In this document: positions 8,920 through 19,493 of the stretch, one piece after another
Position numbering within the stretch: position 1 is the first letter of the stretch
Layout of the letters: each line of letters starts with the position of its first letter
Assembly: GCF_022867885.1 (NCBI RefSeq)
Contig: NZ_JALIFP010000011.1
Location: forward strand, 62,001 to 126,000
Reading direction: 5' to 3'
Source of the DNA: Lederbergia sp. NSJ-179
GTDB taxonomy: Bacteria > Bacillota > Bacilli > Bacillales > Bacillaceae_C
DNA length: 64,000 nucleotides
Made by a program: the position numbers and the translations under genes
Notes under the pieces: generated by a model
What the model saw: the letters and a program-made list of their open reading frames with translations, nothing else
The model's database searches: none
Told to the model about the DNA's origin: nothing

Positions 8920-9792
8920 TTACCCTTTGACAGATCCTAACATGACACCGGAAACAAAATACCTCTGTACGTAAGGATAAACACATAAAATCGGTAAAAC
9001 TGTTAAAACCATTGTGACCGCTTTAATATTGGAAGAAATTTGTGCTAGATCATCTGCTCCTGTTGCTCCAACAGACCGTGAGGAATCAGCACCCTTTATC
9101 AAATTCCGCAAATAGATTTGTACTGGAAAAAGGTCTTTATCTTCGAGATAGATAAATGCTGGAAACCAAGCATTCCAATTCCCTACTGAATAGAATAAAG
9201 TCATTGTAGCAAGCACAGGACCGGAAAGAGGAAGTACAATTCTGAACAATGTTCCATAAGTACTTGATCCATCCATAATTGCTGCCTCTTCCAGTTCATC
9301 CGGGATATTTTGGAAGAATGTTTTCATAATCAGCATATTGAAAACACTAATTGCCCCTGGTATCACAATCGCCCACATTGTATTCCCCATACCTAGAGAT
9401 TTCACCAAAACATAGTTCGGAATCAGCCCTCCGCCAAAGAACATAGTAAATACAGCGAACATAGTAAAGAACTCTTTACCCAAAAGGCGTTTCTTCGATA
9501 TAGCGTAAGCAAACATCGTTGTCATAACCATTTGAATGCCTGTCCCAACAACTGTGTAAATAACTGTGTTTTTATAATTAATCCAGAACATACTATCTTT
9601 GACAATAATTTTATACGTATCCACGTTAAACCCTTTTGGCCATAGATTAACTTTTCCTGAAGAGATATAAGCTTCCGAACTAAACGATTGCGCCACAATA
9701 TTTATAAACGGGTAAAAGGTCAAGACGACAATAAGTGCTAGGACGGCGACGTTAAATATTCTAAATATTTTGTATTGTATGGATTCCTTCAA
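8920..9792 (-). CDS. Sugar ABC transporter permease (LplC/YtcP type)
   Basis: About 290 residues with six membrane segments. The cytoplasmic EAA loop is EEAAIMDGSSTYGTLFRIV (continuing LPLSGP), where the conserved Gly docks to the ATPase. The protein ends VSGVMLGSVKG, as in YtcP/LplC. The best start is TTG at 9792, reading MKESIQYKIF, because AGGAGG with a suitable spacer precedes it; the frame stays open further upstream but that would overlap the preceding permease gene. It forms the inner-membrane channel together with the 9809-10768 product. Confidence 0.87.
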   Translation of the reverse strand: MKESIQYKIFRIFNVAVLALIVVLTFYPFINIVAQSFSSEAYISSGKVNLWPKGFNVDTYKIIVKDSMFWINYKNTVIYTVVGTGIQMVMTTMFAYAISKKRLLGKEFFTMFAVFTMFFGGGLIPNYVLVKSLGMGNTMWAIVIPGAISVFNMLIMKTFFQNIPDELEEAAIMDGSSTYGTLFRIVLPLSGPVLATMTLFYSVGNWNAWFPAFIYLEDKDLFPVQIYLRNLIKGADSSRSVGATGADDLAQISSNIKAVTMVLTVLPILCVYPYVQRYFVSGVMLGSVKG

Positions 9793-9808
9793 AATACTCC
9801 CCCCCTCC

Positions 9809-10768
9809 TTACCACAAACTACTATCTGTGAGTCTTCTTGAAATATAGTTCGCTGAAAAGACCAAGATGAGTCCGATAATTCCTTCAAAGAGACCGATGG
9901 CTGTTGCATAACTAAAGTTACTAGATTCTAGACCCACACGATAAACATAGGTTGCAATAACATCAGATGTTTTATAGTTTAGCGGATTGTACAAAAGTAA
10001 TATTTTTTCAAATCCAACCGCTAATAGGTTACCAATATTTAAAATCAATAACGTAATGATGGTAGGAAGAATTCCTGGAATCGTAATATGAAGAGTCTGT
10101 TTCCAGCGATTTGCTCCATCGATTTTCGCTGCTTCATACAATTCATTATTAATACCCGTTAGTGCCGCAAGATATAGAATGGCTCCCCAACCAAGGCCTT
10201 GCCATATTTCAGAGCCGATATAAATCGTTCGGAACCATTCAGGTTTCTGGATAAAACTAATCCGATTCCCTGTGAAAAATTCGACAATATTATTTATCGA
10301 TCCATTGACAGCAACCAGTTCCAAAATCATCCCCGATACGATTACAATTGAAAAGAAATGTGGTAAATATGAAGCCGTTTGCACAAATCTTTTGAATTTC
10401 ATCGATTTCAGTTCATTTAACAAGAGAGCAAAAATGATCGGTGCTGGGAAAGTGATAATCAATGTGAGACTACTAAGAATGAGCGTGTTTTTAAAAACCT
10501 TCCAAAAAGTTGGATCGCTTATAAACATTTTCACATAATGTAAACCTACCCATTGGTCTCCAAATATACTTCCCCCTGGCACAAACTTCCGGAAGGCAAT
10601 AATATTACCCGCCATTGGTCCGTATTTAAAGATAATTAGATAAAGGATGGGGAGAACCAGTAAAGAGTAGAGCTGCCAGTCTTTCTTAAGGGCTCTTAAA
10701 ACTATTGTCATTCTTGATATTTTCTTTGTGGGTATGTTTGTTTCAGTCTTTTCGGCTATTTGTTGCAC
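9809..10768 (-). CDS. Sugar ABC transporter permease (LplB type)
   Basis: 319 residues, with a cytoplasmic N-terminal extension followed by six membrane segments. The EAA motif is YEAAKIDGANRWKQTLHI, ending in the usual IPG. The GPMAGNIIAF and FGDQWVGLHYVKMF stretch near the first periplasmic loop is typical of the LplB/YtcP-partner permeases. First gene of the transport operon (permease, permease, binding protein, YesL, Nif3, Gfo/Idh, GH2). The region upstream carries two cre-like boxes and a palindrome shared with the uxuR promoter, so both carbon catabolite repression and substrate induction are likely. Confidence 0.87.
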   Translation of the reverse strand: MQQIAEKTETNIPTKKISRMTIVLRALKKDWQLYSLLVLPILYLIIFKYGPMAGNIIAFRKFVPGGSIFGDQWVGLHYVKMFISDPTFWKVFKNTLILSSLTLIITFPAPIIFALLLNELKSMKFKRFVQTASYLPHFFSIVIVSGMILELVAVNGSINNIVEFFTGNRISFIQKPEWFRTIYIGSEIWQGLGWGAILYLAALTGINNELYEAAKIDGANRWKQTLHITIPGILPTIITLLILNIGNLLAVGFEKILLLYNPLNYKTSDVIATYVYRVGLESSNFSYATAIGLFEGIIGLILVFSANYISRRLTDSSLW

Positions 10769-10808
10769 GTATACTCCCCCTTTATACCTAGTTTAAACAC
10801 AAAAGTAC

Positions 10809-10841
10809 ATCAAGCGTTTTCAAATTGTCTCAGCGCTTACA
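10809..10841. promoter_or_regulatory. Two cre-like CcpA boxes upstream of the importer operon
   Basis: TCTCAGCGCTTACA (10828-10841) fits the cre consensus TGWNANCGNTNWCA at 13 of 14 positions. ATCAAGCGTTTTCA (10809-10822) fits at 12 of 14. They lie 40-75 bases before the first permease start, where CcpA would block the promoter or elongation. Matches were made by eye. Confidence 0.6.
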
Positions 10842-11027
10842 AAACATAGTTTGTTCAATGGATAATCAAACTAAAAATACCATTTTCATCAAAACCTTAA
10901 TCTATACAGTTTCTTTAGAATCCTTATATCTTTCATATCCATAATTCATGAAGAATCCCAAAATTCGATAATATTCTCCCCGCTTACTGCTGTAATTCGA
11001 CAATTTTCCGCAGCGCTACATCGCTAT

Positions 11028-11047
11028 CTAACCTACTAGTATGTTAG
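11028..11047. promoter_or_regulatory. Palindromic operator, candidate GntR (UxuR-like) site 1
   Basis: The 20-mer CTAACCTACTAGTATGTTAG is palindromic apart from one base pair and has the core TACTAGTA. The same core, inside a similar palindrome, lies in front of the GntR regulator gene (16501-16519). On the minus strand it follows a TATAAT hexamer (11057-11052), as expected for a repressor site at the promoter of the importer operon. The 506-base gap 10769-11274 holds this site, the two cre boxes and no gene that I can see. Confidence 0.65.
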
Positions 11048-11274
11048 TTTAATTATATATTATCGTTGATCCTAGAAATAATCAATACATTATTTCATAA
11101 AACCTCTATAATTTTTCAAGAATTTTAATCGGGACATAAGTACCTAATTATTATCGTCTTTTAATTACCCAATCTTGTATCTAAATATAATTACGATCAT
11201 TAAGCGGCAATTAATCTAGTTTTTAACTTTTATTTTTCTTACTCGAAGAAACGAGAGAAAAAACAATGACCCGG

Positions 11275-12120
11275 TTACACACCCGCATACGCCATAAATC
11301 CACCATCAACAGGCACACAAATTCCTGTTACAAAGCCACTAGCTTGATCATCCGCTAACCATAGTAATGTTCCTAGTAAATCCTCGGGACGTCCTAATTT
11401 TCTCATTGGCGTATGAGCCACTATTTTTTCCATTCTTGGTGTTGGACTTCCATCTTCGTTTGTAAGCAATGAACGGTTTTGATCTGTTAAGAAGAAACCA
11501 GGTGCAATCGCATTGACACGAATATCGGATGGTGCCATATGTACGGATAACCATTGTGTGAAATTATTTATCGCTGCTTTCGCCGCACTATACGCCGGAA
11601 CCTTCGTCATTGGACTAAATGAGCTCATCGATGAAATATTGATCACAGATCCATGATTTCCTATCATTCGCTTGGTAAAAATTTGCGTAGGAATCAGTGT
11701 ACCAATAAAATTCAAATGAAAAACGGACTCAAAACCTTCTGTTGATAAATCAAAAAAGGAGAGGACATCTTTGTCTTTTACATCTGCTAGATGAAATGTT
11801 TCATTGGTTGTACTCGCCTTCGGATGATTTCCACCGGCACCATTCATTAATAAATCACAGTTTCCATATCTTTCAAATACCAGTTCATCCGCTTTATGAA
11901 CACTTTCCTTATCTAATACATCACATTGAATCGGAAAAGCTTCTCCACCAGCTTCTTTAATCTCATCTGCCACTTTAACCGCCTTTTCATAGGTACGGTT
12001 TAAAATCGCGACCTTCATTCCTTGTCTTGCAAGTTCCTTCGCCATACAACCACATAAAATACCGCCACCACCTGTTACGACGGCTACTTTTCCTGCTAAG
12101 TTTGGATTTTTTGCTAACAT
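11275..12120 (-). CDS. uxuB: D-mannonate oxidoreductase (fructuronate reductase), SDR type
   Basis: 281-residue short-chain dehydrogenase. It has the cofactor loop TGGGGILCG near the N-terminus, NGAGGNHP in place of the usual NNAG, the active-site Ser in [10 protein letters not shown], the YSAAK catalytic pair, and the end [14 protein letters not shown]. Size and sequence match the SDR-type UxuB (YjmF) of Bacillus, which reduces D-fructuronate to D-mannonate; it is unrelated to the long-chain UxuB of E. coli. It lies 32 bases downstream of uxuA on the same strand, so the two are co-transcribed. It feeds mannonate to UxuA after AguA releases (methyl)glucuronate. The isomerase UxaC needed before this step is not in the window. 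Confidence 0.85.
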   Translation of the reverse strand: MLAKNPNLAGKVAVVTGGGGILCGCMAKELARQGMKVAILNRTYEKAVKVADEIKEAGGEAFPIQCDVLDKESVHKADELVFERYGNCDLLMNGAGGNHPKASTTNETFHLADVKDKDVLSFFDLSTEGFESVFHLNFIGTLIPTQIFTKRMIGNHGSVINISSMSSFSPMTKVPAYSAAKAAINNFTQWLSVHMAPSDIRVNAIAPGFFLTDQNRSLLTNEDGSPTPRMEKIVAHTPMRKLGRPEDLLGTLLWLADDQASGFVTGICVPVDGGFMAYAGV

Positions 12121-12152
12121 AACTCAGGACTCCTTTCAATGCTTAAAATGAA

Positions 12153-13253
12153 TTACTGAATTGTTTTCGTATCAACTAGATGATTTTTTTCCTTTTTCAC
12201 ACTCTCTAAAGAATCCCATATTCCCCAGAGATACATAACTCCTAAGGAACGGTCATATAAACCATACCCCGGGCGGCATTCTTCATCCCAAATATGTCTC
12301 CCATGGTCTGGACGAGCATACCCCGTAAATCCACAATCATGATAAGCCTTGACAATCTCGTACATATTAAGAGACCCATCTTCGGTTCGATGGGATGTTT
12401 CAATAAAATCGCCATTTTCATAGATTCTTACGTTTCGAATATGAGCAAAAGGAATACGATCCGCAAATTCTCTTATCATTGCTGGTATATCATTTTGCGG
12501 ATTCGCTCCCAATGATCCGCTACATAAAGTGATACCATTATATGGATTATCGATAAGTTTAAGAAACGTACGGATATTGTCTTGTGATGTCATTAATCTA
12601 GGCAGCCCGAAAATCTCCCAAGGGGGATCATCCGGATGAAGCGCCATTTTAATATCATGCCATTCCGCCACGGGTATGATCTGCTCTAAGAAATACTTTA
12701 AGTTCTCCCATAATTGGTCTGTGGACACATTATGATAAGCAACAAACAGCTCCTTTAATGATTTTAACCGTTCAGGCTCCCAACCGGGCATGGTAAAATC
12801 AGGGTTATGAGCAATTTTTCCTACTAATTCTAATGGATCCATCCCTTCCACTTTCGCTTTTTCATAAAATAACGCAGTGGAGCCATCTGCCAATGGTTTC
12901 ACTAAATCTGTTCTGACCCAATCAAACACAGGCATAAAATTATAACAAATTACTTTGACTCCCACTTTAGCCAAATTTTCGATTGTTTTCTTATAATTTT
13001 CTATATATTGATCTCGAGACGGAAGTCCAAGCTTAATATCATCATGAATATTGACACTTTCAACGACCTTAATGTGAAATCCATATTCATCTGCTTGTTG
13101 CTTCACTTCTAAAATGCGCTCTAATGGCCAGACCTCACCTGCTGGAATATCATGAAGCGCCCAAACGATCCCCTCCACTCCGGGAATTTGTTTAATATGA
13201 CGCAAACTAACACTATCATTTCCTTGGCCAAACCATCGAAAAACCATCCTCAT
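12153..13253 (-). CDS. uxuA: Mannonate dehydratase
   Basis: 366-residue TIM-barrel enzyme that dehydrates D-mannonate to 2-keto-3-deoxy-D-gluconate. The N-terminus MRMVFRWFGQGNDSVSLRHI with IPGVEGIVWALHD is diagnostic of UxuA. Probable metal and substrate ligands lie in MALHPDDPPWEIFGLPR, CSGSLGANPQ, FAHIRNVR and GYARPDHGRHIW. Length is normal. It is followed by uxuB; upstream lies aguA after a 103-base gap with a cre-like box. Product KDG needs KdgK and KdgA; the local kdgK copy is dead (240-640) but intact genes exist at 24878 and 21779. Confidence 0.93.
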   Translation of the reverse strand: MRMVFRWFGQGNDSVSLRHIKQIPGVEGIVWALHDIPAGEVWPLERILEVKQQADEYGFHIKVVESVNIHDDIKLGLPSRDQYIENYKKTIENLAKVGVKVICYNFMPVFDWVRTDLVKPLADGSTALFYEKAKVEGMDPLELVGKIAHNPDFTMPGWEPERLKSLKELFVAYHNVSTDQLWENLKYFLEQIIPVAEWHDIKMALHPDDPPWEIFGLPRLMTSQDNIRTFLKLIDNPYNGITLCSGSLGANPQNDIPAMIREFADRIPFAHIRNVRIYENGDFIETSHRTEDGSLNMYEIVKAYHDCGFTGYARPDHGRHIWDEECRPGYGLYDRSLGVMYLWGIWDSLESVKKEKNHLVDTKTIQ

Positions 13254-13274
13254 GTAAATTCCCCCAACTGTTAG

Positions 13275-13288
13275 TCAAAACGTTTGCA
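13275..13288. promoter_or_regulatory. cre-like box before uxuA
   Basis: TCAAAACGTTTGCA fits the cre consensus at 12 of 14 positions and lies 22 bases upstream of the uxuA start, inside the aguA-uxuA gap. Moderate support only. Confidence 0.4.
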
Positions 13289-13356
13289 CTTCTTATATAC
13301 AAGGCTTGAAAAAGGACTCACTTAGAAAATCTTGTCCTCTTCTAGAGCCACATGGA

Positions 13357-15447
13357 TTATGAATAAATCATTCTATTTTTCTCATCCATAATGCCAGATT
13401 TCCGGTAAAAATAAGTATTAATCTGATCGCGCCATTCTTCTGCATTATCCAATTGCAGATTCAAACGTTCCAATACGTTAAGAAATCTAACCTCATCTAC
13501 TTTCCCTTGCAATTCGGTCCATTTTTCAATTAACTCCTTCACTTGTTCCACCCCTTTAAAATGGGTGTTATAAATATGTTGAATCACTGTCTCTCCGGAT
13601 TTTAATTCATACGTATATGGAACATGGTGAAAAAATAGCAATAATTCATCTGGACATGTTTCCAATGCATTATACATTTCCTTATTCGGAGAGAAATATT
13701 GACCCGCATATCCTGTCCCTGTTTCAAGTGTACGATCTACACCGACCCCATCTCGATCTGCAAAATGGTATGTTCCCCAAACAGAATATTCATATCCATC
13801 AATATTGGGACCATAATGATGGCCTGGGTTAACCATCCAACCTACACCAAGAGGAGCCGTATAATTTTCATAAATAGACCATGAATCCAATAACATTTGT
13901 TTAATTTGTTTCACTACGAACGGATTGTGACCAAAAGTTGAGCGAATCCATTCGTCAGCAATTTCCTCTGATTCAAGATCAGGATTCCAAATAAGGCGAC
14001 CATATCCGAATAAATTTGCTTGAGCAAGTGTATGACCAGTCCAGTTCATATCATTCCCAATATTGGACACTGCACAAATACCACTAAATGTATAATTGTA
14101 TAAAGATCCATCAACAATCTTTTTAACGGTTGAACCCTTTCCCCTCGCATATGTGTCAAATTCTAATACTTCTTTCCAAAGGGGAACGAGAAAACACAAA
14201 TCTTTTTGTTGACCTGTATACTCTTGTGCTACCTGGAACTCCATCATTTGATTCGTTTTTTCAAGTGCACCAAATAGAGGAGACACTGGCTCGCGAACTT
14301 GAAAATCCATTGGTCCATTTTTCACTTGCAATATAACATTATCGAGAAATTTGCCATCTAAAAGTTTAAAGTGGTCATATGCAGCTCTAGCTCTATCTGT
14401 AGAGCGATCACGCCAATCCTGCAAGCAATTATAAACAAAACATCTCCACACTACGATACCACCAAACGGATCTAGAGCTTGAGCCAATAGGTTTGCTCCA
14501 TCCGCATGATCCCTATTATAAGAAAATGGACCAGGACGATGTTCTGAATCTGCTTTTACGACAAAGCCACCAAAATCGGGAATGTATTCATAAATTTCCT
14601 CAGCCTTTTCTTTCCACCACTTTTTCACCTCAGGGTCTAGGGGATCTGCAGTTGTTAGTTGCCCAATCTCGATTGGGCTGGCAAAATTAATGCTTAGGAA
14701 TATTTTTATCCCATAGGCACGGAAAATATCTGCAATCTTCGCCACATCCGGTAAAAATTCGCTCGTTATTAATTTCGTTTCCACTTTCCAAACATTGACA
14801 TTATTGATGGAAATCGCATTAATCCCTACGGAGGAAAGAAGTCTTGCATAGTCTTTAATTCGGTCAAGGTTTTGTGTGATTTGATTGTTTTCATAAAAGA
14901 TCGAATGGCCTGAATAGCCGCGCTCTACACTTGCATCCATATTATCCCATTGATTTAACATTCTTAATTGGTTTTTCGGAGATTCATTAATATCCAATTG
15001 TTCGAGTGATTCCCTTAGTTGAATCAAGCGTAAAAAATGATGTGTTGCGTAAAGAACACCTTTATCAGACTTACCAATTAGTAAAAGGCTTTCTTTTTCT
15101 TCATTTGTAATAGCCTTAATAAGGTAACTTTCCTCATTCATTTTTTCAAATGCATCCTTATCTAAACCATAGTCCTGTAAATGAATATGTTTATAAGTTC
15201 CTATAATAATAGAAGTCTTTTTTGATTCATAATCATAAATAGCTGGCTCTTTATCAAACATCGACTGAAGACCTTTTCTTAATTCTTGAAGAGCTGAATG
15301 TAATATAGAAGAATCCCCAATAATAGCTATGTTTTGACACAGTGATACATATCGATCATACCAAATACTATCCTTTATCCTTTCATACTGCAGCCAGCAT
15401 GCATAACTTTCTTTCCAAACAATATCTTCCTTCAGACTCATTTCCAT
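13357..15447 (-). CDS. aguA: Intracellular alpha-glucuronidase, GH67
   Basis: 696 residues, full length for GH67, no signal peptide. It removes 4-O-methyl-D-glucuronic acid from the non-reducing end of aldouronic acids. The probable general acid is the Glu of [11 protein letters not shown]. The inverting base pair is the Asp of NGPMDFQ and the Glu of QVAQEYTG; the 28-residue spacing between them equals the D365/E393 spacing I recall for the Cellvibrio enzyme. Other GH67 signatures are [23 protein letters not shown] and [22 protein letters not shown] precedes the ATG at 15447. First gene of an aguA-uxuA-uxuB transcription unit; its product feeds the uronate pathway directly. Confidence 0.95.
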   Translation of the reverse strand: MEMSLKEDIVWKESYACWLQYERIKDSIWYDRYVSLCQNIAIIGDSSILHSALQELRKGLQSMFDKEPAIYDYESKKTSIIIGTYKHIHLQDYGLDKDAFEKMNEESYLIKAITNEEKESLLLIGKSDKGVLYATHHFLRLIQLRESLEQLDINESPKNQLRMLNQWDNMDASVERGYSGHSIFYENNQITQNLDRIKDYARLLSSVGINAISINNVNVWKVETKLITSEFLPDVAKIADIFRAYGIKIFLSINFASPIEIGQLTTADPLDPEVKKWWKEKAEEIYEYIPDFGGFVVKADSEHRPGPFSYNRDHADGANLLAQALDPFGGIVVWRCFVYNCLQDWRDRSTDRARAAYDHFKLLDGKFLDNVILQVKNGPMDFQVREPVSPLFGALEKTNQMMEFQVAQEYTGQQKDLCFLVPLWKEVLEFDTYARGKGSTVKKIVDGSLYNYTFSGICAVSNIGNDMNWTGHTLAQANLFGYGRLIWNPDLESEEIADEWIRSTFGHNPFVVKQIKQMLLDSWSIYENYTAPLGVGWMVNPGHHYGPNIDGYEYSVWGTYHFADRDGVGVDRTLETGTGYAGQYFSPNKEMYNALETCPDELLLFFHHVPYTYELKSGETVIQHIYNTHFKGVEQVKELIEKWTELQGKVDEVRFLNVLERLNLQLDNAEEWRDQINTYFYRKSGIMDEKNRMIYS

Positions 15448-15760
15448 TATTTAATCTCCTCTTATCTTCGCTATTTGATGTTGAAAGAATAATTTATTAG
15501 GGGGAATGTTTTCCTTATCCCTCGTTTGCCTCCAGTATTACTGCAACCCTAATAAAAAAGAGTAAAACTAAGACCGGACAAGGGAATGAGTTCAATTGCT
15601 CGCTCAACATTCACCACCTATAACATAAATAATTGTGCCAGTTTTGAAGCATATATAACCATTTTTACTAAATACCAAATAGCGAAGAGGCTATATTTTA
15701 TTCCGATAAACCCTGTTGACTTCGGTTTCATCAGCTTATAAATAGAAGCTTATTAGAAAT
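15448..15760. other. Intergenic region between uxuR-like gene and aguA
   Basis: 313 bases holding the aguA ribosome site (GAGGAG, about 15459) and presumably its promoter. I found no TACTAGTA core and no convincing cre box here. An HindIII-like AAGCTT with flanking A/T near 15740 is too weak to call a terminator. Confidence 0.4.
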
Positions 15761-16447
15761 TCACTTGAAATAACCCGGATAACGGGATTTTAATTCTTCC
15801 TTTTCAAAGTTTACTAATTTCAAATGTTGTGCCATCACCTCTTCCGCGAGGTCAGGTTCATTCTCAGAAATATATTGAAAAATGGCTTTATGTTGCGACA
15901 GAATCACATCCCAATTATGATTGGAAGCAAGACTTAGCATTCTCACTCTGTCAAAATGACTATTCATCTCTCTAATTATTTTCAATGAGTAGATTTTATT
16001 ACATCCTTCAAACAATAACTGATGAAAGGCTTCATCTAACTCAAATAAAGAAGATGTTGAGCCCTTTTCTAGACATAGCTCCTGCATGACTAGGTTCTTT
16101 TCTAACTCGATTAACTGATCCTGATCAAATGTGCCGCAAGCCTCTCTTACAATCGCTTTTTCTATGTTTTCTCTAATAAATCGTCCTTCCTCAACCAATT
16201 CCAAATCAATTTTAGCTACAAAAGTGCCACTCTGTGGATAGATCCCTAATAATCCTTCTTCCGCTAATTTCAAAAAGGCTTCTCTCACAGGCGTTCGACT
16301 TACATTTAGTTTCGTCGCTATTTCGTTTTCAGAAATTTTTGTTTCGGGTTCTAACTCACCATTTATAATTTGTTTTTTTATTGTTTCATAAACATAATCT
16401 CTAGTGGAACCATTCACTCTTGTGCGTAATTTCGTCATATCACTCAC
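15761..16447 (-). CDS. uxuR: GntR/FadR-type (FCD) transcriptional regulator, UxuR-like
   Basis: 228 residues. The winged helix-turn-helix is ISENEIATKLNVSRTPVREA (continuing FLKLAEEGLLGIY), the PVREA signature of the FadR subfamily, followed by an all-helical FCD ligand domain (about 90-220) with the expected acidic and His metal or ligand positions (ELDEAFHQLLFEG, MNSHFDRVRML). Placement next to aguA-uxuA-uxuB and size fit UxuR, which in related bacilli represses glucuronate genes and is released by a uronate-pathway intermediate. It is transcribed towards aguA from its own promoter; a palindrome 53 bases upstream of its start suggests autoregulation. Confidence 0.82.
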   Translation of the reverse strand: MSDMTKLRTRVNGSTRDYVYETIKKQIINGELEPETKISENEIATKLNVSRTPVREAFLKLAEEGLLGIYPQSGTFVAKIDLELVEEGRFIRENIEKAIVREACGTFDQDQLIELEKNLVMQELCLEKGSTSSLFELDEAFHQLLFEGCNKIYSLKIIREMNSHFDRVRMLSLASNHNWDVILSQHKAIFQYISENEPDLAEEVMAQHLKLVNFEKEELKSRYPGYFK

Positions 16448-16500
16448 CTCAACCTTCCTACCACGTGCTTTGTACGTAATTGTACCATTTTTTTTACCGA

Positions 16501-16519
16501 TTGTATACTAGTATGGCAA
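16501..16519. promoter_or_regulatory. Palindromic operator, candidate GntR (UxuR-like) site 2
   Basis: TTGTATACTAGTATGGCAA is palindromic around TACTAGTA (TTG..ATACTAGTAT..CAA). It lies 54 bases before the regulator start and shares its core with the site at 11028-11047. The divergent gap 16448-16785 also holds an extended -10 element, TGGTATAAT (16659-16667), facing the chemoreceptor gene. Confidence 0.65.
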
Positions 16520-16785
16520 TTTCCATTTTAAAATAGGGAATCTACTTTTTTACTCATATATTGACTTATAAACATAGTCTTTTTGGCATATAAATAGGGG
16601 AATGAAATCAATTTTTTAAAGTTTTTATGGATTTTATTGTCATTTATTGCATATTAAATGGTATAATTAGACCATACAAAAATGCATTATTAGTAAAATA
16701 TAACTATTTTACAAAGGAAGGGATTTACTTATTTCAATCTTATCATTGCGAATGAAACAGATATTTATACAGAGGGGGAAAGAAA

Positions 16786-18921
16786 TTGACTCATTCAAAT
16801 AAATGGTTGGATAAGGTAAAAGTGGGATTTAAGAAGCTTATTCAAAACCTAAGACATGTAAAGCTTTATAGAACAAATCAAAATACTTCAGTAAAAGAGG
16901 GAAAGTTTAAACAATCCATAAAAACAAAAAAGTCAATTAGTACAAAAATCCTATACAGTTTTATTGTGAGTGTTTTATTATGTGTCTCAGCAGTAGGTAT
17001 TTTTTCTTACATAACATCCAATAACGTGATTAAAGCAAAAGTAAAGGATGCCTCAGAACAAACGATCATTCAAGCTGGGGATAAATTAGATTTTATCTTT
17101 AATAATTATAAAAACCGAGTTACTGAAATGTTAGTAAAGAAGGATTTTACCAATACACTGGCACAATTAAATAATTTTGATGGAGATGCAGGAGACTTTC
17201 AATATTTTCAACTAAGAAAGCAAGTGGAAGACTCTTTAACGGAAGCCGCGATAGTGGATGATAATTTAAATTTATATCTTTTGAATACAGAAAAATTGGA
17301 AGTGATGGCATCAGCGGGATCGTCAAAAAAGGATGAAATTTTTGAGGCGAAATGGTTTAAAAAAGCGCTTGAAACAGAGGAATCCGCCATTTGGATTGGT
17401 GGAAATCAATCAGGGATTACGGGAGAGGGTTCTGAACCGACGATTAGTTTTGGACAAAAAATAAATGTGGGGGGCAGCCCCTTCATTATGATCGTAGAGT
17501 TAAATAATCAATTGATTAAAGATGCATTAAAAGATGTTCATTTTGGTGAAAATGGATCAGTCAAAATACTAGATCAGCAGAACAATGTCGTATTCTCATT
17601 CAATGATGACGAAATTAACACAGAAAATGAATTTTCGCTTTCAACTGATGCAAATAAGAATGTGGCGGAATCTGGGGACAAGTTAATCTTCCAACATAAA
17701 TCCGAGTTAACAGGATGGTATTTGGTGGGTGCTTTGTCTTCCGGTGAATTGACAAAAGACACGAATGTGATCTTTTATGTAACGGTATTGATTATTATTT
17801 TATCGATCATCGTGTCATTAGTTATTGGTAAACTTATTGTGAATATGATAGGAGTTCCATTAGGGAAAATTACAGAATTAATGGCGATTGCGAAGGAAGG
17901 AGATTTAACGGTACGTTCTGAATTGGTAGATCGCCAGGATGAAATAGGTCTAGTAGCTAATAGCTTTAATAAAATGCTAGAAAACATTTCCGAAATGATG
18001 AGAAAAACGAGAGAATCATCGACTAAAGTTTTACAAGCTGCCATTGAATTGACGGCGATATCGAAGATCCAATCAGAATCAGCAAGAGAAGTAGCAGTAG
18101 CATCAGAAGAGATCGCTAGTGGAGCCGCTAACTTGACCCACGAGGCAGAAAATGGTAGCCACTTAGCCATTAAAATTAATACGGAAGTAGAGAATGTGTT
18201 TAACAGCAACTCAGAGATGGAAAGCTATGCGCAAGAAGTATTAGCAAGAAGCAATGAAGGGATTAGTAAAATGACGGAGCTTGTTGATCAAACAAAACAT
18301 GGTGAACAAATGACTACAGCTCTGATTAGTAAAACAGATACATTAAAGATGAGCACTAATCAAATTAGTAAAGTAATGGCTATTTTAACCAATATAGCGC
18401 AACAAACAAACTTGCTCTCTTTAAATGCGGCAATCGAGGCGGCTCGGGCAGGAGAAGCGGGTAAAGGTTTTGCCGTTGTTGCGGATGAGATAAGAAAATT
18501 ATCGGCCCAATCGAAGGAATCCATTGATACGGTTGGCAATATTACGGATGCCATTATTAATGAAGTGGATGAAACTTTACAAGTTTTAGAGCAAGCAAAT
18601 CCCGTTTTTAAAGAACAAGTGGAAAAAGCACAAGAAACGGATGTTATTTTAAATAAAGTTGGCACCCAAATGAGTGAATTTATGGACAAAATTGAACTTG
18701 TGTCAAACTCAATCCTTCAATTACAAGAATCACAGGATGTTTTATCGGCCACGGTTCAGCAAGTTAGTGCTACAGCCGAAGAATCATCGGCCATTAGTGA
18801 AGAGGTTTCTGCCTCTACAGAAGAACAATTAAAGGTAAGCGACTCATTAGTAACCACGTCAGATGAACTAAAGAGATTGTCAGAAGATTTACAGAGCATC
18901 TTGAATAAATTTCAAGTTTAA
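16786..18921 (+). CDS. Methyl-accepting chemotaxis protein
   Basis: 711-residue chemoreceptor. An N-terminal cytoplasmic tail rich in Lys leads to TM1 (about 54-76); an extracellular sensing domain of about 250 residues, dCache-like in size, follows, then TM2 (about 326-348), a HAMP domain ([19 protein letters not shown]) and a long signalling coiled coil. The hairpin tip contains [20 protein letters not shown], the invariant CheA/CheW contact region. TTG is the start, after GAGGGGGAAAG. Divergent from uxuR, which makes a sugar or uronate ligand plausible, but the sensing domain does not tell which. A stem-loop follows the gene. Confidence 0.9.
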   Translation: MTHSNKWLDKVKVGFKKLIQNLRHVKLYRTNQNTSVKEGKFKQSIKTKKSISTKILYSFIVSVLLCVSAVGIFSYITSNNVIKAKVKDASEQTIIQAGDKLDFIFNNYKNRVTEMLVKKDFTNTLAQLNNFDGDAGDFQYFQLRKQVEDSLTEAAIVDDNLNLYLLNTEKLEVMASAGSSKKDEIFEAKWFKKALETEESAIWIGGNQSGITGEGSEPTISFGQKINVGGSPFIMIVELNNQLIKDALKDVHFGENGSVKILDQQNNVVFSFNDDEINTENEFSLSTDANKNVAESGDKLIFQHKSELTGWYLVGALSSGELTKDTNVIFYVTVLIIILSIIVSLVIGKLIVNMIGVPLGKITELMAIAKEGDLTVRSELVDRQDEIGLVANSFNKMLENISEMMRKTRESSTKVLQAAIELTAISKIQSESAREVAVASEEIASGAANLTHEAENGSHLAIKINTEVENVFNSNSEMESYAQEVLARSNEGISKMTELVDQTKHGEQMTTALISKTDTLKMSTNQISKVMAILTNIAQQTNLLSLNAAIEAARAGEAGKGFAVVADEIRKLSAQSKESIDTVGNITDAIINEVDETLQVLEQANPVFKEQVEKAQETDVILNKVGTQMSEFMDKIELVSNSILQLQESQDVLSATVQQVSATAEESSAISEEVSASTEEQLKVSDSLVTTSDELKRLSEDLQSILNKFQV

Positions 18922-18930
18922 TTGGAAACA

Positions 18931-18962
18931 GGGAGCACAACCTTCTACGATGTTGTGCTCCC
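18931..18962 (+). terminator. Rho-independent terminator after the chemoreceptor gene
   Basis: GGGAGCACAA (18931-18940) pairs perfectly with TTGTGCTCCC (18953-18962), 9 bases after the stop codon; the following ATTATAATTTTC is T-rich. Confidence 0.75.
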
Positions 18963-19040
18963 ATTATAATTTTCTCTTTCTCCTTTTCATTTCTACCTTC
19001 ATCTTCGGGAGCCTTTGCCCAAAAGATCGACATTTCACAA

Positions 19041-19287
19041 GAAAAGCGCAAGCGCCCGTTTAGCGACGTACAAACTTCAGTTGAAAGATGAACAGCTAAA
19101 AGCGCGCCGTCCTGGCGCAACGCTGTTCTGACCAACATCCTGTTGGCCTGAGATAAAGGAAACACGATGAACCCGAAGGGTGAATCGATGTTGACTTACG
19201 CAAGCAGGCACCGAAAGTTTGCTAGTCGCTGGGCGCTGGAGCTAGATCCAAACATTAGCCAATTTTTATGCTTTCTTACCTTTTAAA
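19041..19287. repeat. Dispersed structured repeat, copy A
   Basis: About 245 bases beginning GAAAAGCGCAAGCGCCCG and ending in GGCGCTGGAGCTAGATCC and a T-rich tail. It is nearly identical to copy C (23802-24045) and shares its ends with copies B and D. The ends are complementary: AGCGCCC with GGGCGCT, and AGCGAC with GTCGCT, so the whole unit can close as one long stem with inner hairpins. A small open frame inside (MNPKGES...) is carried along in the copies and is probably not a gene. The rest of the gap 18963-19493 shows nothing recognisable. Confidence 0.8.
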
Positions 19288-19493
19288 AAAGTCTCTGCTG
19301 TTCAATTTCATAAGACCCAAATAATACGTATGAACAGAAGACAATAAACAAAGCATATTTTGCAAAAGTAAAAATTTGGGTTTTTAAAATTTAAGAAAGA
19401 AAATCGACATTCCTCCAATGAACAGTTAAAATGAAATGACCAAGAATTTTTATAAACAAAAGCATGTTGAAACAACAACTTAGGAGGTTAGAA

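Noticed and set aside
16786..19165. Several minus-strand open frames inside the chemoreceptor gene and behind it
   Set aside because: Shadows of strong codon bias on the other strand; no ribosome sites and no recognisable domains.
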